A stretch of DNA of 64,000 nucleotides, taken from Chitinophaga hostae. GTDB taxonomy: Bacteria; Bacteroidota; Bacteroidia; Chitinophagales; Chitinophagaceae. Under the pieces are notes generated by a model. That model had not been told where the DNA came from, made no database searches, and worked only from the letters and a program-made list of their open reading frames with translations. Where the stretch lies: NCBI RefSeq assembly GCF_018224885.1, contig NZ_JAGTXB010000005.1:248001-312000 (forward strand). Direction: 5' to 3'. Below are positions 44,429-53,095 of the stretch, one piece after another (positions within the stretch are counted from its first letter, which is position 1; each line of letters opens with the position of its first letter). Made by a program: the position numbers and the translations under genes.

Positions 44429-46258
44429 ATGAGAATTACATTGATATCTTTTTTACTACTGCTCCTTAACAGCACGTGTTTCGGCCAGCAGGATACTGTT
44501 GAGATAAATGTAACAGATTATAACATCCATCCTGACAGCCGGGACAATATAGAACCGAAGATCAGGAAGCTGTTGGATGAAAACAGGAACAGGCGCAACC
44601 TGAAACTGGTTTTTCCCCGCGGCAGGTACGACTTTTGGCCGAATGAAGGAAGGGAGGACCCGTCCGAACCATCCTTTGGTTTTGATATCCACGACGCATC
44701 GGGTGTATGCATCGACGGTCAGGGATCGGAGTTTGTATTTCATGGAAAGATGACGCCGTTCAACGTACAGAATGCGAAGGATATAACGCTCCGGAATTTC
44801 AGCATCGACTGGGACTGGCCTTTTATAGCACAGGCGGAGATTGTGAAATGCGGCGATGACTTTCTGGATCTGAAGATAGACGAAAATGTATATCCATACG
44901 AGATAGAGAACGATATACTTTACTTTAAAGGAGAAGACGGCGGGAGAAGTAAGATTGGCACCGATTACAATAATATCTTCAATGCAGGTAATAAAGACAT
45001 CGTATCCCAGACCGCCGATAATCCTTTGGGGGAAATTTCAGACGCCACGGCTAAATCGCTTGGGAAAGGGTTGGTACGGCTTCATTTCAAGCTTGAAATG
45101 AAGCCGGCGCTCGGAACGCTGATTGCCCTTTGGCACCACTATTACGTCGCCGATGGTATACAGCTGAGGCAGAGCCGCCGGCTGCGGCTGGAGCAAATCA
45201 ACATTTACCATGCCCTGAGTATTGGGGTCAGCGCTGCCGATTGTGAAGACATCACCCTGAAGCAGGTGAATATCATAGCCAATGTGAAGAAAAATCGTGT
45301 ATTCAGTACCTTAGCCGACGCCACGCATTTTGGTGGTTGTAAAGGCCGCATTGTGATCGACAGTTGCACGGTAACCGGCGCCGGCGATGATTTTGTCAAT
45401 ATACATGGTGCATATGCCCCGGTAGTCAAAGTATTGAACGATCATGAAGCGCTGCTGCCGCAGCATGATACGTACATAGGCTTTGAGAAGGGCGAAAAAG
45501 CCTGGCGTGTGGATTCAGCTACCATGCAGCGCAGGCAGATTTTATCCGTGGCAGAGCATGTGGATGAATTGGAAAACGACAATGTTATAGGACACCGGAT
45601 TAAGTTCAACGAGAATATCACCGGTATACTCAAAAGTGGAGATCTGCTGGAAAATATAGACAAGAACCCGGATGTGGAGATCACCAATTGCCGCGTGATG
45701 AAGAGCCACCGCGGAAGGGGGATACTGGTAACCAGTCCAGGCAAAGTACGTATATTCAATAACTACTTCAAGACTGCGGGCTCAGCCATCCTCATTGAAG
45801 GCGACCGGCAAGGGAACGAGTATTATGAATCAGGTGCAGTGAAGGATGTAGCTATTGAAAACAATGTCTTTGATAACTGTTTTACCTCCGAGTGGGGACA
45901 AGGAGTTATTTCCATTTCACCTGATATCATTCCGAAAGATGCAGTCTCTCCGGCATATCATCACAACATCCGTATCACCGGTAATACCTTCAAGCATTTC
46001 GACTATGCGTTGCTGCACGCCCGTTTCGTAGATACACTGGTGTTTTCATCTAACAGGATAATATATACGAATACGTATCCGCCATTTTTTCCCCGTAAGG
46101 TGAATGTGTACCTCGATGGATGCCGGCATGTAACTATTGGCGATAATATTTGTGACGCAGCATTTCCGGGAAGGAATGTGTGGATTAAACGTATGAAGGA
46201 GATGGATTTGGAGCAGTACGGAAGTTGCCCGTTGAAAGTATCTCCGCCGGAGGATTAG
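44429..46258 (+). CDS. GH110 alpha-galactosidase (parallel beta-helix), tandem copy 2
   Basis: 609-residue paralogue of 42485-44278; most residues are identical, including the signal peptide region, GVCIDGQGSEFVFHGK and VTGAGDDFVNIHG. Differences cluster in surface segments and include small insertions (GEDGGRSKIG for GEEWKSKIG; an extra segment HVDELENDNVIGHR; GDRQGNEYYES for GDRTVYYES; a longer C-terminus). The shared leader TTAAGTAAT.ATTAATAATT..AATTAACAAG shows that the promoter region was copied too. A weak stem (44332-44336 with 44353-44357) between the genes may terminate copy 1. Divergence in loops hints at changed substrate preference. Confidence 0.85.
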   Translation: MRITLISFLLLLLNSTCFGQQDTVEINVTDYNIHPDSRDNIEPKIRKLLDENRNRRNLKLVFPRGRYDFWPNEGREDPSEPSFGFDIHDASGVCIDGQGSEFVFHGKMTPFNVQNAKDITLRNFSIDWDWPFIAQAEIVKCGDDFLDLKIDENVYPYEIENDILYFKGEDGGRSKIGTDYNNIFNAGNKDIVSQTADNPLGEISDATAKSLGKGLVRLHFKLEMKPALGTLIALWHHYYVADGIQLRQSRRLRLEQINIYHALSIGVSAADCEDITLKQVNIIANVKKNRVFSTLADATHFGGCKGRIVIDSCTVTGAGDDFVNIHGAYAPVVKVLNDHEALLPQHDTYIGFEKGEKAWRVDSATMQRRQILSVAEHVDELENDNVIGHRIKFNENITGILKSGDLLENIDKNPDVEITNCRVMKSHRGRGILVTSPGKVRIFNNYFKTAGSAILIEGDRQGNEYYESGAVKDVAIENNVFDNCFTSEWGQGVISISPDIIPKDAVSPAYHHNIRITGNTFKHFDYALLHARFVDTLVFSSNRIIYTNTYPPFFPRKVNVYLDGCRHVTIGDNICDAAFPGRNVWIKRMKEMDLEQYGSCPLKVSPPED

Positions 46259-46327
46259 TCCGGCATACTAAACTTGTCAGGATAAATTATTCCTCCTGCT
46301 GATTCCCCGGATAGTTTCAAACTTAAT

Positions 46328-46352
46328 GCGCAGCCGGATCACCCGGCTGCGC
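46328..46352 (+). terminator. Intrinsic terminator after the GH110 pair
   Basis: GCGCAGCCGG (46328-46337) pairs perfectly with CCGGCTGCGC (46343-46352), 5-base loop, followed by TTATCTTGTT. It lies 70 bases after the second GH110 stop and should end that transcript. Confidence 0.8.
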
Positions 46353-46472
46353 TTATCTTGTTGAGTTGTTTGTTAATGATCTGATAAATCTTGTTAACCC
46401 GCTGCACGATTACCAATTTTCCTTTTTGGGGTTTAGCTTTGCAATCTACACACTACTAAACGCAAGTCACCA

Positions 46473-46605
46473 TTGGTACAACATCCTTCATACAGCGATC
46501 AGGAACTACTTCAGAAGATGGCCACGGGAGATTCCGGTGCGATTCGTGAACTGTATGGGCTTTACTGGAAAACAATGTACGCGGCTGCGTTTAAGCGCAT
46601 TCGAG
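46473..46605 (+). pseudogene. ECF sigma factor, N-terminal fragment cut at an IS630 remnant
   Basis: YSDQELLQKMATGDSGAIRE followed by LYGLYWKTMYAAAFKRI is the opening of region 2 of an ECF sigma factor. After KRI the frame runs into unrelated sequence (GPAGHAYTIPSAG) and stops, and no region 4 follows. An IS630 remnant begins about 90 bases further on, so insertion or a linked deletion probably destroyed the gene. Only TTG at 46473 offers a start in frame. Confidence 0.65.
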
Positions 46606-46694
46606 GCCCTGCTGGCCACGCTTACACCATCCCCAGCGCTGGCTGGATACGTGTTGAATGTTGACAATTCCCGTTGCTTTTTTTACGGTTTTAT

Positions 46695-47260
46695 TTACAG
46701 TTTGGCAAGCTCCCGGAACTTTGGGGCCTTTTTTCGATTGTTCATAAAGCCTTCCACATTGGCGTGCATTTCTGCCTTATTGATTGACGTTTTTTACCAA
46801 TAATATTGGTCTTTACGTCCTGATTCAAATACTCCTGTGCGTTCAGCTCCGGACTGTACGGCGGAATAAAAAACACTTCAATCCTGTCCTTGTTTTCTTC
46901 CAACCACGCTTTTACTTTTTTCGTCTTATGTGCAGGATGACCATCTGTAATAAAAAATAATTTCTGTCTGCTGTAACGGATCATCCGCTTTAGAAAATCC
47001 ATAAACACGTCCCCATTAAATTTGTCAATAATCATAAACTGCAGATATCCTTTGTTACTTATGGCTGATATCATATTGAGGGAAAAGCGTTGCCCCATAG
47101 CTTTTATTACTGGTGTTTGCCCTTTGGGCGCATAACTGCGACCTGCCTGATGATCGCTGCGCATTCCGGTTTCATCACCAAAGTATATAATCCCTTGTTG
47201 TTTTTGTGCCCGCTTTTTAATTGCGGGGATTCTTTGTTTAACCATTGTGCTGCTTCCATT
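46695..47260 (-). pseudogene. IS630-family transposase remnant (frameshifted, 5'-truncated)
   Basis: Main open part (46742-47245) encodes the DDE domain: IIYFGDETGMRSDHQAGRSY, then KLFFITDGHPAHKTKKVKAW and VFFIPPYSPELNAQEYLNQD, which carry the three catalytic acids. A slip near 47225 separates EAAQWLNKESP from AIKKRAQKQQ. A second near 46770 puts the true C-terminus (AEMHANVEGFMNNRKKAPKF to the stop at 46695-46697) in another frame. The N-terminal helix-turn-helix half is absent: the sequence switches to DUF4397 DNA around 47248-47260, at a shared TGCTGC(C/T)TCC. Inactive. Confidence 0.82.
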
Positions 47261-47542
47261 AGTATTGATGTCTTCAAAGATAAAGACAGTCTCCGATTAA
47301 TAAGTAATACTGCGTATGTTGGCGATAAGTCAGACCCCCAATCACTTTCCACATTCAAATCTGTTGCTGCCGGCGACTACTGTGTGAAGGTCAAAGCCAA
47401 AGATGGTACAAAAGAGACGACGATCCTCGACATTCCCGTTGTTAAACTGGGAGAAGGAAAAGTGACAACACTGTATCTGAGTGGTCTGACAAAAGGGACT
47501 GGAACCACCAAAATCGGCCTACAGGTATCGCAACACAAATAA
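47249..47542 (+). pseudogene. DUF4397 lipoprotein, 3' fragment
   Basis: About 95 codons nearly identical to the end of the gene at 27466-28215 (INIDVFKDKDSLRLISNTAY there, ISIDVFKDKD here; ending IGLQVSQHK). Start codon, lipoprotein signal and the first domain are missing, cut off at the IS630 junction. Differences include DPKSLST to DPQSLST and GDYRVK to GDYCVK. Not expected to be functional. Confidence 0.85.
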
Positions 47543-47564
47543 ATTTAGGGGTGTGATAACAGGG

Positions 47565-47595
47565 AAAGGCCGCCTCTGGAGGGAGAGCGGCCTTT
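47565..47595. terminator. Terminator in duplicated segment, copy 2
   Basis: AAAGGCCGC (47565-47573) pairs with GCGGCCTTT (47587-47595), identical to 28238-28268. Here it mainly serves as the minus-strand terminator for the acyltransferase gene ending at 47765. Confidence 0.7.
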
Positions 47596-47764
47596 GTGTG
47601 TTCCTGGCTGTTTATAGGCTACATTAGTAACAGGCAATTCATTACAAAATCAATTTGATTATCGTAATAGGAAATTCTCAATAAAAATTTACCTGTTATG
47701 TAGTTTTCGGTTTTTTTATGCCCCAAAGCGTGACGCTAATTGCAGCAGGCTTTTTGCCTGTGGT

Positions 47765-48964
47765 TTAGAGTCTGAAGAATATCTTATGTCGATATAGGAA
47801 GTAACAGAGCCACCATTCCAATCCGAATATGCATAAAGAGCTTGCTATGAGCTGAAACATTTCATCTGCTCCTGCCAATTGTAGCAATCCACCTACAACT
47901 GCACTGACATACCCGTTGAACCATTTACCTCCTACAGTCATGAAGAATAAGTATATAAAGATGGAATTCATGCCCACTATCAGGAAAAATTGAAGGCCTT
48001 TCCTGTGATTTCGGACATCTATCCATCCATAGCAGGAAGCCAGGATAAGGAGGCTGTAGCCCAGTGAAACGAGGGTGAAACTGCTGGTAGCGATTCGTTT
48101 AATGATTGGTGTTATTCCTGTAAGGTCCAGTGCATATCCCAGGAAGAGACAGAGTATGCCCCAAAGCAGAAGCTGTTTGATCTTCAGGTTATGTGTCCGG
48201 GATGATTTCCCAGGTGAAGCTTCCAATATTGAAGGTGTTCTCAGTATTTTGCCTGCCATGGCTCCGGCAATTGTGTGGACAGCTGTTGGAATGCAGTTGA
48301 TGGCTACCCACCCGTCATCATTGATCTTGTTCATGAGTAGCAGATCTACATAATTCCCAAAATTATGTTGGTCTGTGAATGGCTGATCGAAACCAGGTAT
48401 TCTGATGAACCGGTATAGTATTTCCGTCAGGAGAAGAAGCCCCACAGAAAAAAAAGCCTGCGCATTGAATGACCAGCGGAATACCAGGAACGCAATAAGG
48501 GTAGTGAAGGACAATTGTGTTAGCACATTCCAGAGCTCAAAGGACAGTCCATCAGGTTTTACAGCATCGATCAGGACGCCCCAGAAGAAGAGCCATCCAC
48601 ATCTTTTAAGCGTTTTGTAGAAGGATTGACTCCAGGGCACTCCAAGTTGTTCCTGCTTTTGCAAAGAGAAAGCCATTGCGGCGCCAGCCATGAACATGAA
48701 TGCCGGCTGAATAAGGTCCCAAGCCCGGAGTCCATGCCAGGGATGATGAAAGAATTGCTCCATGACAGGATGGATAAATGATTCCCCGGTAGCATCGGAC
48801 AGGTGCTCCCAGAGTCCCGTCGCTTCCAGGGAGAGGAGGATCATGATACAGCCCCGCATAAAATCCAGGGATAATAATCGTGTTGATTTTTGAGACTCCT
48901 GCTGTACAGCTATGGAGGCAGAAAGAAGTTGCTCGGACATGGGAAACTTGTTTAAAGAAATCAT
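47765..48964 (-). CDS. HGSNAT/NagX-like membrane acyltransferase, second copy
   Basis: 399-residue inner-membrane protein with about ten hydrophobic helices. STRLLSLDFMRGCIMILLSL near residue 28 and WDLIQPAFMFMAGAAMAFSL near residue 83 mark it as a relative of the acyltransferase at 38510-39649, though clearly diverged. The C-terminus CYFLYRHKIFFRL lies inside the duplicated segment. The ATG at 48940 (MSEQLLSAS) is an alternative start. It stands back to back with a GH20 pseudogene, echoing the GH20/acyltransferase pair of PUL B. Probably modifies sugars in GlcNAc metabolism; the exact reaction is unknown. Confidence 0.82.
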   Translation of the reverse strand: MISLNKFPMSEQLLSASIAVQQESQKSTRLLSLDFMRGCIMILLSLEATGLWEHLSDATGESFIHPVMEQFFHHPWHGLRAWDLIQPAFMFMAGAAMAFSLQKQEQLGVPWSQSFYKTLKRCGWLFFWGVLIDAVKPDGLSFELWNVLTQLSFTTLIAFLVFRWSFNAQAFFSVGLLLLTEILYRFIRIPGFDQPFTDQHNFGNYVDLLLMNKINDDGWVAINCIPTAVHTIAGAMAGKILRTPSILEASPGKSSRTHNLKIKQLLLWGILCLFLGYALDLTGITPIIKRIATSSFTLVSLGYSLLILASCYGWIDVRNHRKGLQFFLIVGMNSIFIYLFFMTVGGKWFNGYVSAVVGGLLQLAGADEMFQLIASSLCIFGLEWWLCYFLYRHKIFFRL

Positions 48965-49137
48965 CGTAATTTTTTTGATGCCTCAAATTACGACCCCCTT
49001 GTCAGGAAAATGAGGTAGTAATTCGTCTAAAAGAGGGTACAGAATGAGAAACTGATCCAACGAGCATTTTCAGCATATATCTTTGAGATTTGAGAAGGAG
49101 GGTAGATCAGTGCCAACTATAGCAGGTATAAGGCCAG

Positions 49138-49920
49138 CATCTCTCGCAAGCTAATGCCATCCGTTTGATCCGTGATGAAGAACTTAAAAAAGAGCTGGGC
49201 GAAGAAGGCTACCTACTGGATGTGAAGCCGGCCAGCATCTCAATTACTGCTCCCACTTCAACAGGCATCTTTTATGGTATACAATCTTTGCGGCAGCTGA
49301 TAATTGCTAACGGTAATGCTTTTATGATAAATACCGTACGCATTAAAGACAAGCCCCGCTTTGTATGGAGAGCATTCTTGCTGGATGAGGGCAGATATTT
49401 CAAAGGTAGTGCAGTTGTGAAACGTTTGCTGGACGACCGGCTTTCTCGCAGAAAAAAAACGAAGGATGGCCGGCTGGAACGAAATTATGGGCACTAAGCT
49501 CCACGACTTCACCAATGCCGGCGACGTTTCCATTAAAGAAAAGCTGGCACCAGGCACTATTGTACAATTCTGGGCTGGCGATCTGAAACTCATCGCTGAC
49601 GCGGTATCTAAAGGTTATGACGAGTGAATTCCTATTGTGAGCTCACCTACCTTGATTATCCCTATGAATCTATCTCCCTGGAAAAAGCATACAGTTTCGA
49701 TCCCATCCCGAAAGGATTGAGTCCTGAACACCAGGCAAAAACACTAGGCAGCGGTTGTCAGATGTGGGGAGAATGGATACCTGACGAGGCCAGTATGAAC
49801 AAACTGGTGTACCCCAGACTGGCTGCTTATGCAGAAGACGGATGGACATTGGTGGCTAATAAGGACTTCGGCAATTTTAGCAAGGCGCTGAAATATTTCT
49901 ATGCAAGGTGGGGCCACTAA
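49138..49920 (+). pseudogene. GH20 beta-N-acetylhexosaminidase pseudogene
   Basis: Relic of a gene like 36836-38416. It begins without a start at ASNAIRLIRDEELKKELGEE, keeps the end of the GH20b domain (ISITAPTSTGIFYGIQSLRQ) up to FKGSAVVKRLLD, then jumps to a late segment in another frame (RRMAGWNEIMGTKLHDFTNA onward). It meets a stop near 49625 and resumes with LTYLDYPYESISLEKAYSFD to YARWGH. The catalytic centre (HWHLTDDQGW to HIGGDE) has been deleted, so it is inactive. The signal peptide region is missing too. Confidence 0.88.
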
Positions 49921-50112
49921 AAAAATAATGATGGTAATTTCCAATGTGTGCTCTGGCTATTAGCGTAGCCGTATATGCCAGGCTGATGTGCTTTAATGTG
50001 CACATGACCATAAGGGCTCATCTAATTACCAATTTGTTTCCCTATTGTATGAATTCGTGCCCCATTTTTTGTAGTACGTCGTATTATTTTGTCACCTTAA
50101 AACTAATTACTC

Positions 50113-53073
50113 GTGGTTATATTTGAAAAAAAAATCGGTTTACTAATTGCCTGCATTTTCCTTTCAGTCATTGTCTTTGCCCAGACAAAGAAAGTGACAG
50201 GAAAAGTTTCAGGACCTGACGGTACTCCACTGATAGGGGTTACGGTGCTTGTCAAAGGTCTTGGAATAGGAACAACAACCTTACAGGATGGGTCTTTTAC
50301 CATCACAGTGCCAGAAGGCAGTAAGACCCTGGTTATTTCCTATACCGGGATGGAAAATTTGGAAGTCCCGCCAACCGATAAAATGAACCTTCGGATGCGA
50401 AGTAAAAATGCCCAGTTGGCTGATATTGTTGTTGTCGGCTATGGCACTCAAAAACGCCGGGATCTCACCGGGTCGATTGTAACCCTCTCGGCCAAAACGT
50501 ATAAAGACCAGCCTGTTCTAGCAGCTTCTTCTGCTTTGCAAGGTAGGGTGGCTGGTGTGACAGTGACCAATAGTTCCGGTGCGCCGGGAGGAGCCGTTAA
50601 GATTCGGATCAGGGGCGCCAATTCTGTGAACGCCAATAACGATCCCTTGTATGTGGTAGACGGAATTGCTTTGGGGAGTATCGGGCTGGCCGATCTTAAT
50701 GTCAATGATATCGAATCCATGGAAGTGCTGAAGGATGCTTCGGCTACGGCTGTTTATGGATCGAGGGGAGCTAACGGCGTTGTACTTATCACATCCAGGA
50801 GCGGCGCAACAGGTTTGCCCAGGATCGAGTATAACGGCTTCGTCAGCTTCAACAAACCCATGAAGAAATATGACCTGATGGATGCCGTTACATACGCAAA
50901 GACCGCCAATCTTACTGCGGGTGCTGCTGTATTTGCCGACCCCCAGTCCTTTGCCGGAAAGGGCACTGATTGGCAAAGTATGCTCTTCACCAATTCCGTA
51001 ATACAAAGCCACCAGCTATCGATAGCCGGCGGAAAAGAAGGCATGAGATATTATGTATCTGGTTTCTATGTCAACCAGGAGGGGCTATTGATCAACACTA
51101 ATCAAAAAAGATTGGGGATCAGATCCAACCTGGATGTAAAATTGAATAACCAGATGGATTTTGGCGTCAATTTTTATGTCGCGCGCATCAATTCCCATAA
51201 TAACGATGACATGGGCTCCAAAGGCAATCCCGTCATGGGAGCGTTGACCTGGGCTCCGACAGAACCGGTATATAAATCACCTGGTCAGTACAACCGTTTT
51301 GGGATTTCACCAATATGGCTAAATCCCTACATGAGCATCCGGGAGAGGAACAACGACAGCATTGCCACTGTTGGTGTTCTAAACGGGAAGTTTAAATATG
51401 CTATTACAGACTGGTTGACATTGATCATTAATGCCGGTGTGGATATGAATATCGCCGGGAAAGCCTATCTGAACAATGATTGGATTAGCGCGGGCAATAT
51501 GGGATCGGGACAAAGCTCATCAGAAAACTTTACTTTCCAGAACAGCAATGTCCTGACGTTCCATAAAACATTCAACAAACATGATCTCTCTGCAACGGCC
51601 CTCGTGGAAGAATCGTCCAATCATTTCAAAAATTTTAATGCATCGGGGTCAGGACTGACTTCCATCGCCAATGGATATCATAATTTAGGTTTAAATACCG
51701 CTCAGTCAATTTCTTCTGGTTATTCGAACTGGTCCCTGATATCTTTTATGGGGCGCATAGCATACAGTTTCAATGATAAATACCTTTTCACCGCGACAAT
51801 GAGAAGGGATGGATCTTCCAAATTTCAGGGAAATAACAAATGGAGCAATTTCCCTTCCTTCAGCGTGGGATGGAAACTTTCCAATGAAAAATTCATTGAA
51901 GATCTGAAAGTTTTCTCCAACCTCAAATTAAGGGCTGGATGGGGCGTTACCGGCAATCAGGCTATTGGGCCATATAGTACACTCGGCTTACTCGATGGGG
52001 TGATCTATTCCTACGGTACCGTTAATGTGTCTCAGGGCTACACATTGGGCAACCCTGCCACGCCTGATGTCAAATGGGAAACCTCGAAACAAACTAATAT
52101 TGGTTTGGATATAGGGTTGCTGAATGGCAGACTTAATATCAGCGCGGATTATTATAACAAGAATACCAGTGACCTGTTACTTTTCACCAGGATCGCCAAT
52201 TATGATGGAGGTGGAAACTATCTGAAAAATGTCGGCAAAGTGAATAATAAAGGTTGGGAATTTATGATTGAAGGAACGCCTTATAAAGACAGGAATCTGA
52301 GCTGGTCTACAGCTTTCAATGCCTCCTTTAACCAGAATAAGGTTATAAACCTCGGTAGAGACTCAATGCTTGAGAGGCCGTATAGTATCGGGGACGGCCT
52401 GTTCACGAATAGCATACAGGTTGTAAAGGTAGGGCAACCGCTGGGAACGTTCTATCTGATTCCCTGGGAAGGGGTCTATCAGACTGATAAAGGAATCTAT
52501 AAAGCCGGAGATGCCAGGTATACGGATGTGGACGGGAACGGTTCCATAGGCTTCGAAGACAGGGTGATCTCCGGTTCTGCAATGCCCAAATTTACCTGGG
52601 GCTTTAATAATAACGTAACCTACAGGAATTTTGAACTCAACATCTTTATACAGGGCGCTCATGGCAATAAAATATTCAACACTACCTATGCAGCTACTGC
52701 CGTGCCTACCAGTGATGTGAAATTCATCAACCTGGCTGATGCCGCCAATTATTGGACGCCAGGGAATAATGGCTCTACCTGGGCGAACCCTGGCAGTAAG
52801 AATAAAAGTTGGGTAGAGTCAACACAATTCATCCAGGACGGGGGATATGTACGATTGAAAAATGTGAGTGTTGCCTATACGATTGGTAAAGACATTTTGA
52901 AAGCGGCAACTGCGAAAATATACGTCAGCGCACAGAACATTGTAACCATTACCAGGTACAAAGGATTTGATCCGGAAGCATCAACAGTTGGGGGAGATGT
53001 TGATGCAGGCATTGACTTGGGCGCTTATCCTTCTCCCAAAACAGTCACCGTTGGATTGCAATTGAAATTTTAA
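50113..53073 (+). CDS. SusC/RagA-family TonB-linked outer-membrane transporter, no STN domain (PUL C)
   Basis: 986-residue transporter starting at GTG 50113 directly before the signal peptide (KIGLLIACIFLSVIVFAQ). The mature protein opens with the carboxypeptidase-regulatory domain (VTGKVSGPDGTPLIGVTVLV, about residues 27-100), then the plug (VVGYGTQKRRDLTGSIVTLS; IESMEVLKDASATAVYGSRG) and the barrel to VTVGLQLKF. The lack of an STN domain fits control by the HTCS encoded downstream rather than by an ECF/FecR pair. Followed after 22 bases by its SusD partner. Confidence 0.95.
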   Translation: MVIFEKKIGLLIACIFLSVIVFAQTKKVTGKVSGPDGTPLIGVTVLVKGLGIGTTTLQDGSFTITVPEGSKTLVISYTGMENLEVPPTDKMNLRMRSKNAQLADIVVVGYGTQKRRDLTGSIVTLSAKTYKDQPVLAASSALQGRVAGVTVTNSSGAPGGAVKIRIRGANSVNANNDPLYVVDGIALGSIGLADLNVNDIESMEVLKDASATAVYGSRGANGVVLITSRSGATGLPRIEYNGFVSFNKPMKKYDLMDAVTYAKTANLTAGAAVFADPQSFAGKGTDWQSMLFTNSVIQSHQLSIAGGKEGMRYYVSGFYVNQEGLLINTNQKRLGIRSNLDVKLNNQMDFGVNFYVARINSHNNDDMGSKGNPVMGALTWAPTEPVYKSPGQYNRFGISPIWLNPYMSIRERNNDSIATVGVLNGKFKYAITDWLTLIINAGVDMNIAGKAYLNNDWISAGNMGSGQSSSENFTFQNSNVLTFHKTFNKHDLSATALVEESSNHFKNFNASGSGLTSIANGYHNLGLNTAQSISSGYSNWSLISFMGRIAYSFNDKYLFTATMRRDGSSKFQGNNKWSNFPSFSVGWKLSNEKFIEDLKVFSNLKLRAGWGVTGNQAIGPYSTLGLLDGVIYSYGTVNVSQGYTLGNPATPDVKWETSKQTNIGLDIGLLNGRLNISADYYNKNTSDLLLFTRIANYDGGGNYLKNVGKVNNKGWEFMIEGTPYKDRNLSWSTAFNASFNQNKVINLGRDSMLERPYSIGDGLFTNSIQVVKVGQPLGTFYLIPWEGVYQTDKGIYKAGDARYTDVDGNGSIGFEDRVISGSAMPKFTWGFNNNVTYRNFELNIFIQGAHGNKIFNTTYAATAVPTSDVKFINLADAANYWTPGNNGSTWANPGSKNKSWVESTQFIQDGGYVRLKNVSVAYTIGKDILKAATAKIYVSAQNIVTITRYKGFDPEASTVGGDVDAGIDLGAYPSPKTVTVGLQLKF

Positions 53074-53095
53074 ATGAACCTGCAAAATCATCGAA

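Larger units (their letters stand above)
47248..47795. repeat. Duplicated segment, copy 2
   Basis: Counterpart of 27921-28475 (see there). It carries a 5'-truncated DUF4397 frame, its terminator, the non-coding gap and the 3' tip of the minus-strand acyltransferase gene, which here continues intact to 48964. This copy therefore keeps the acyltransferase and loses DUF4397. Its left end meets the IS630 remnant. Confidence 0.85.

Noticed and set aside
46366..46803. 145-codon plus-strand frame
   Set aside because: It passes through a sigma fragment in another frame and over the minus-strand IS630 remnant; no protein-like conservation.
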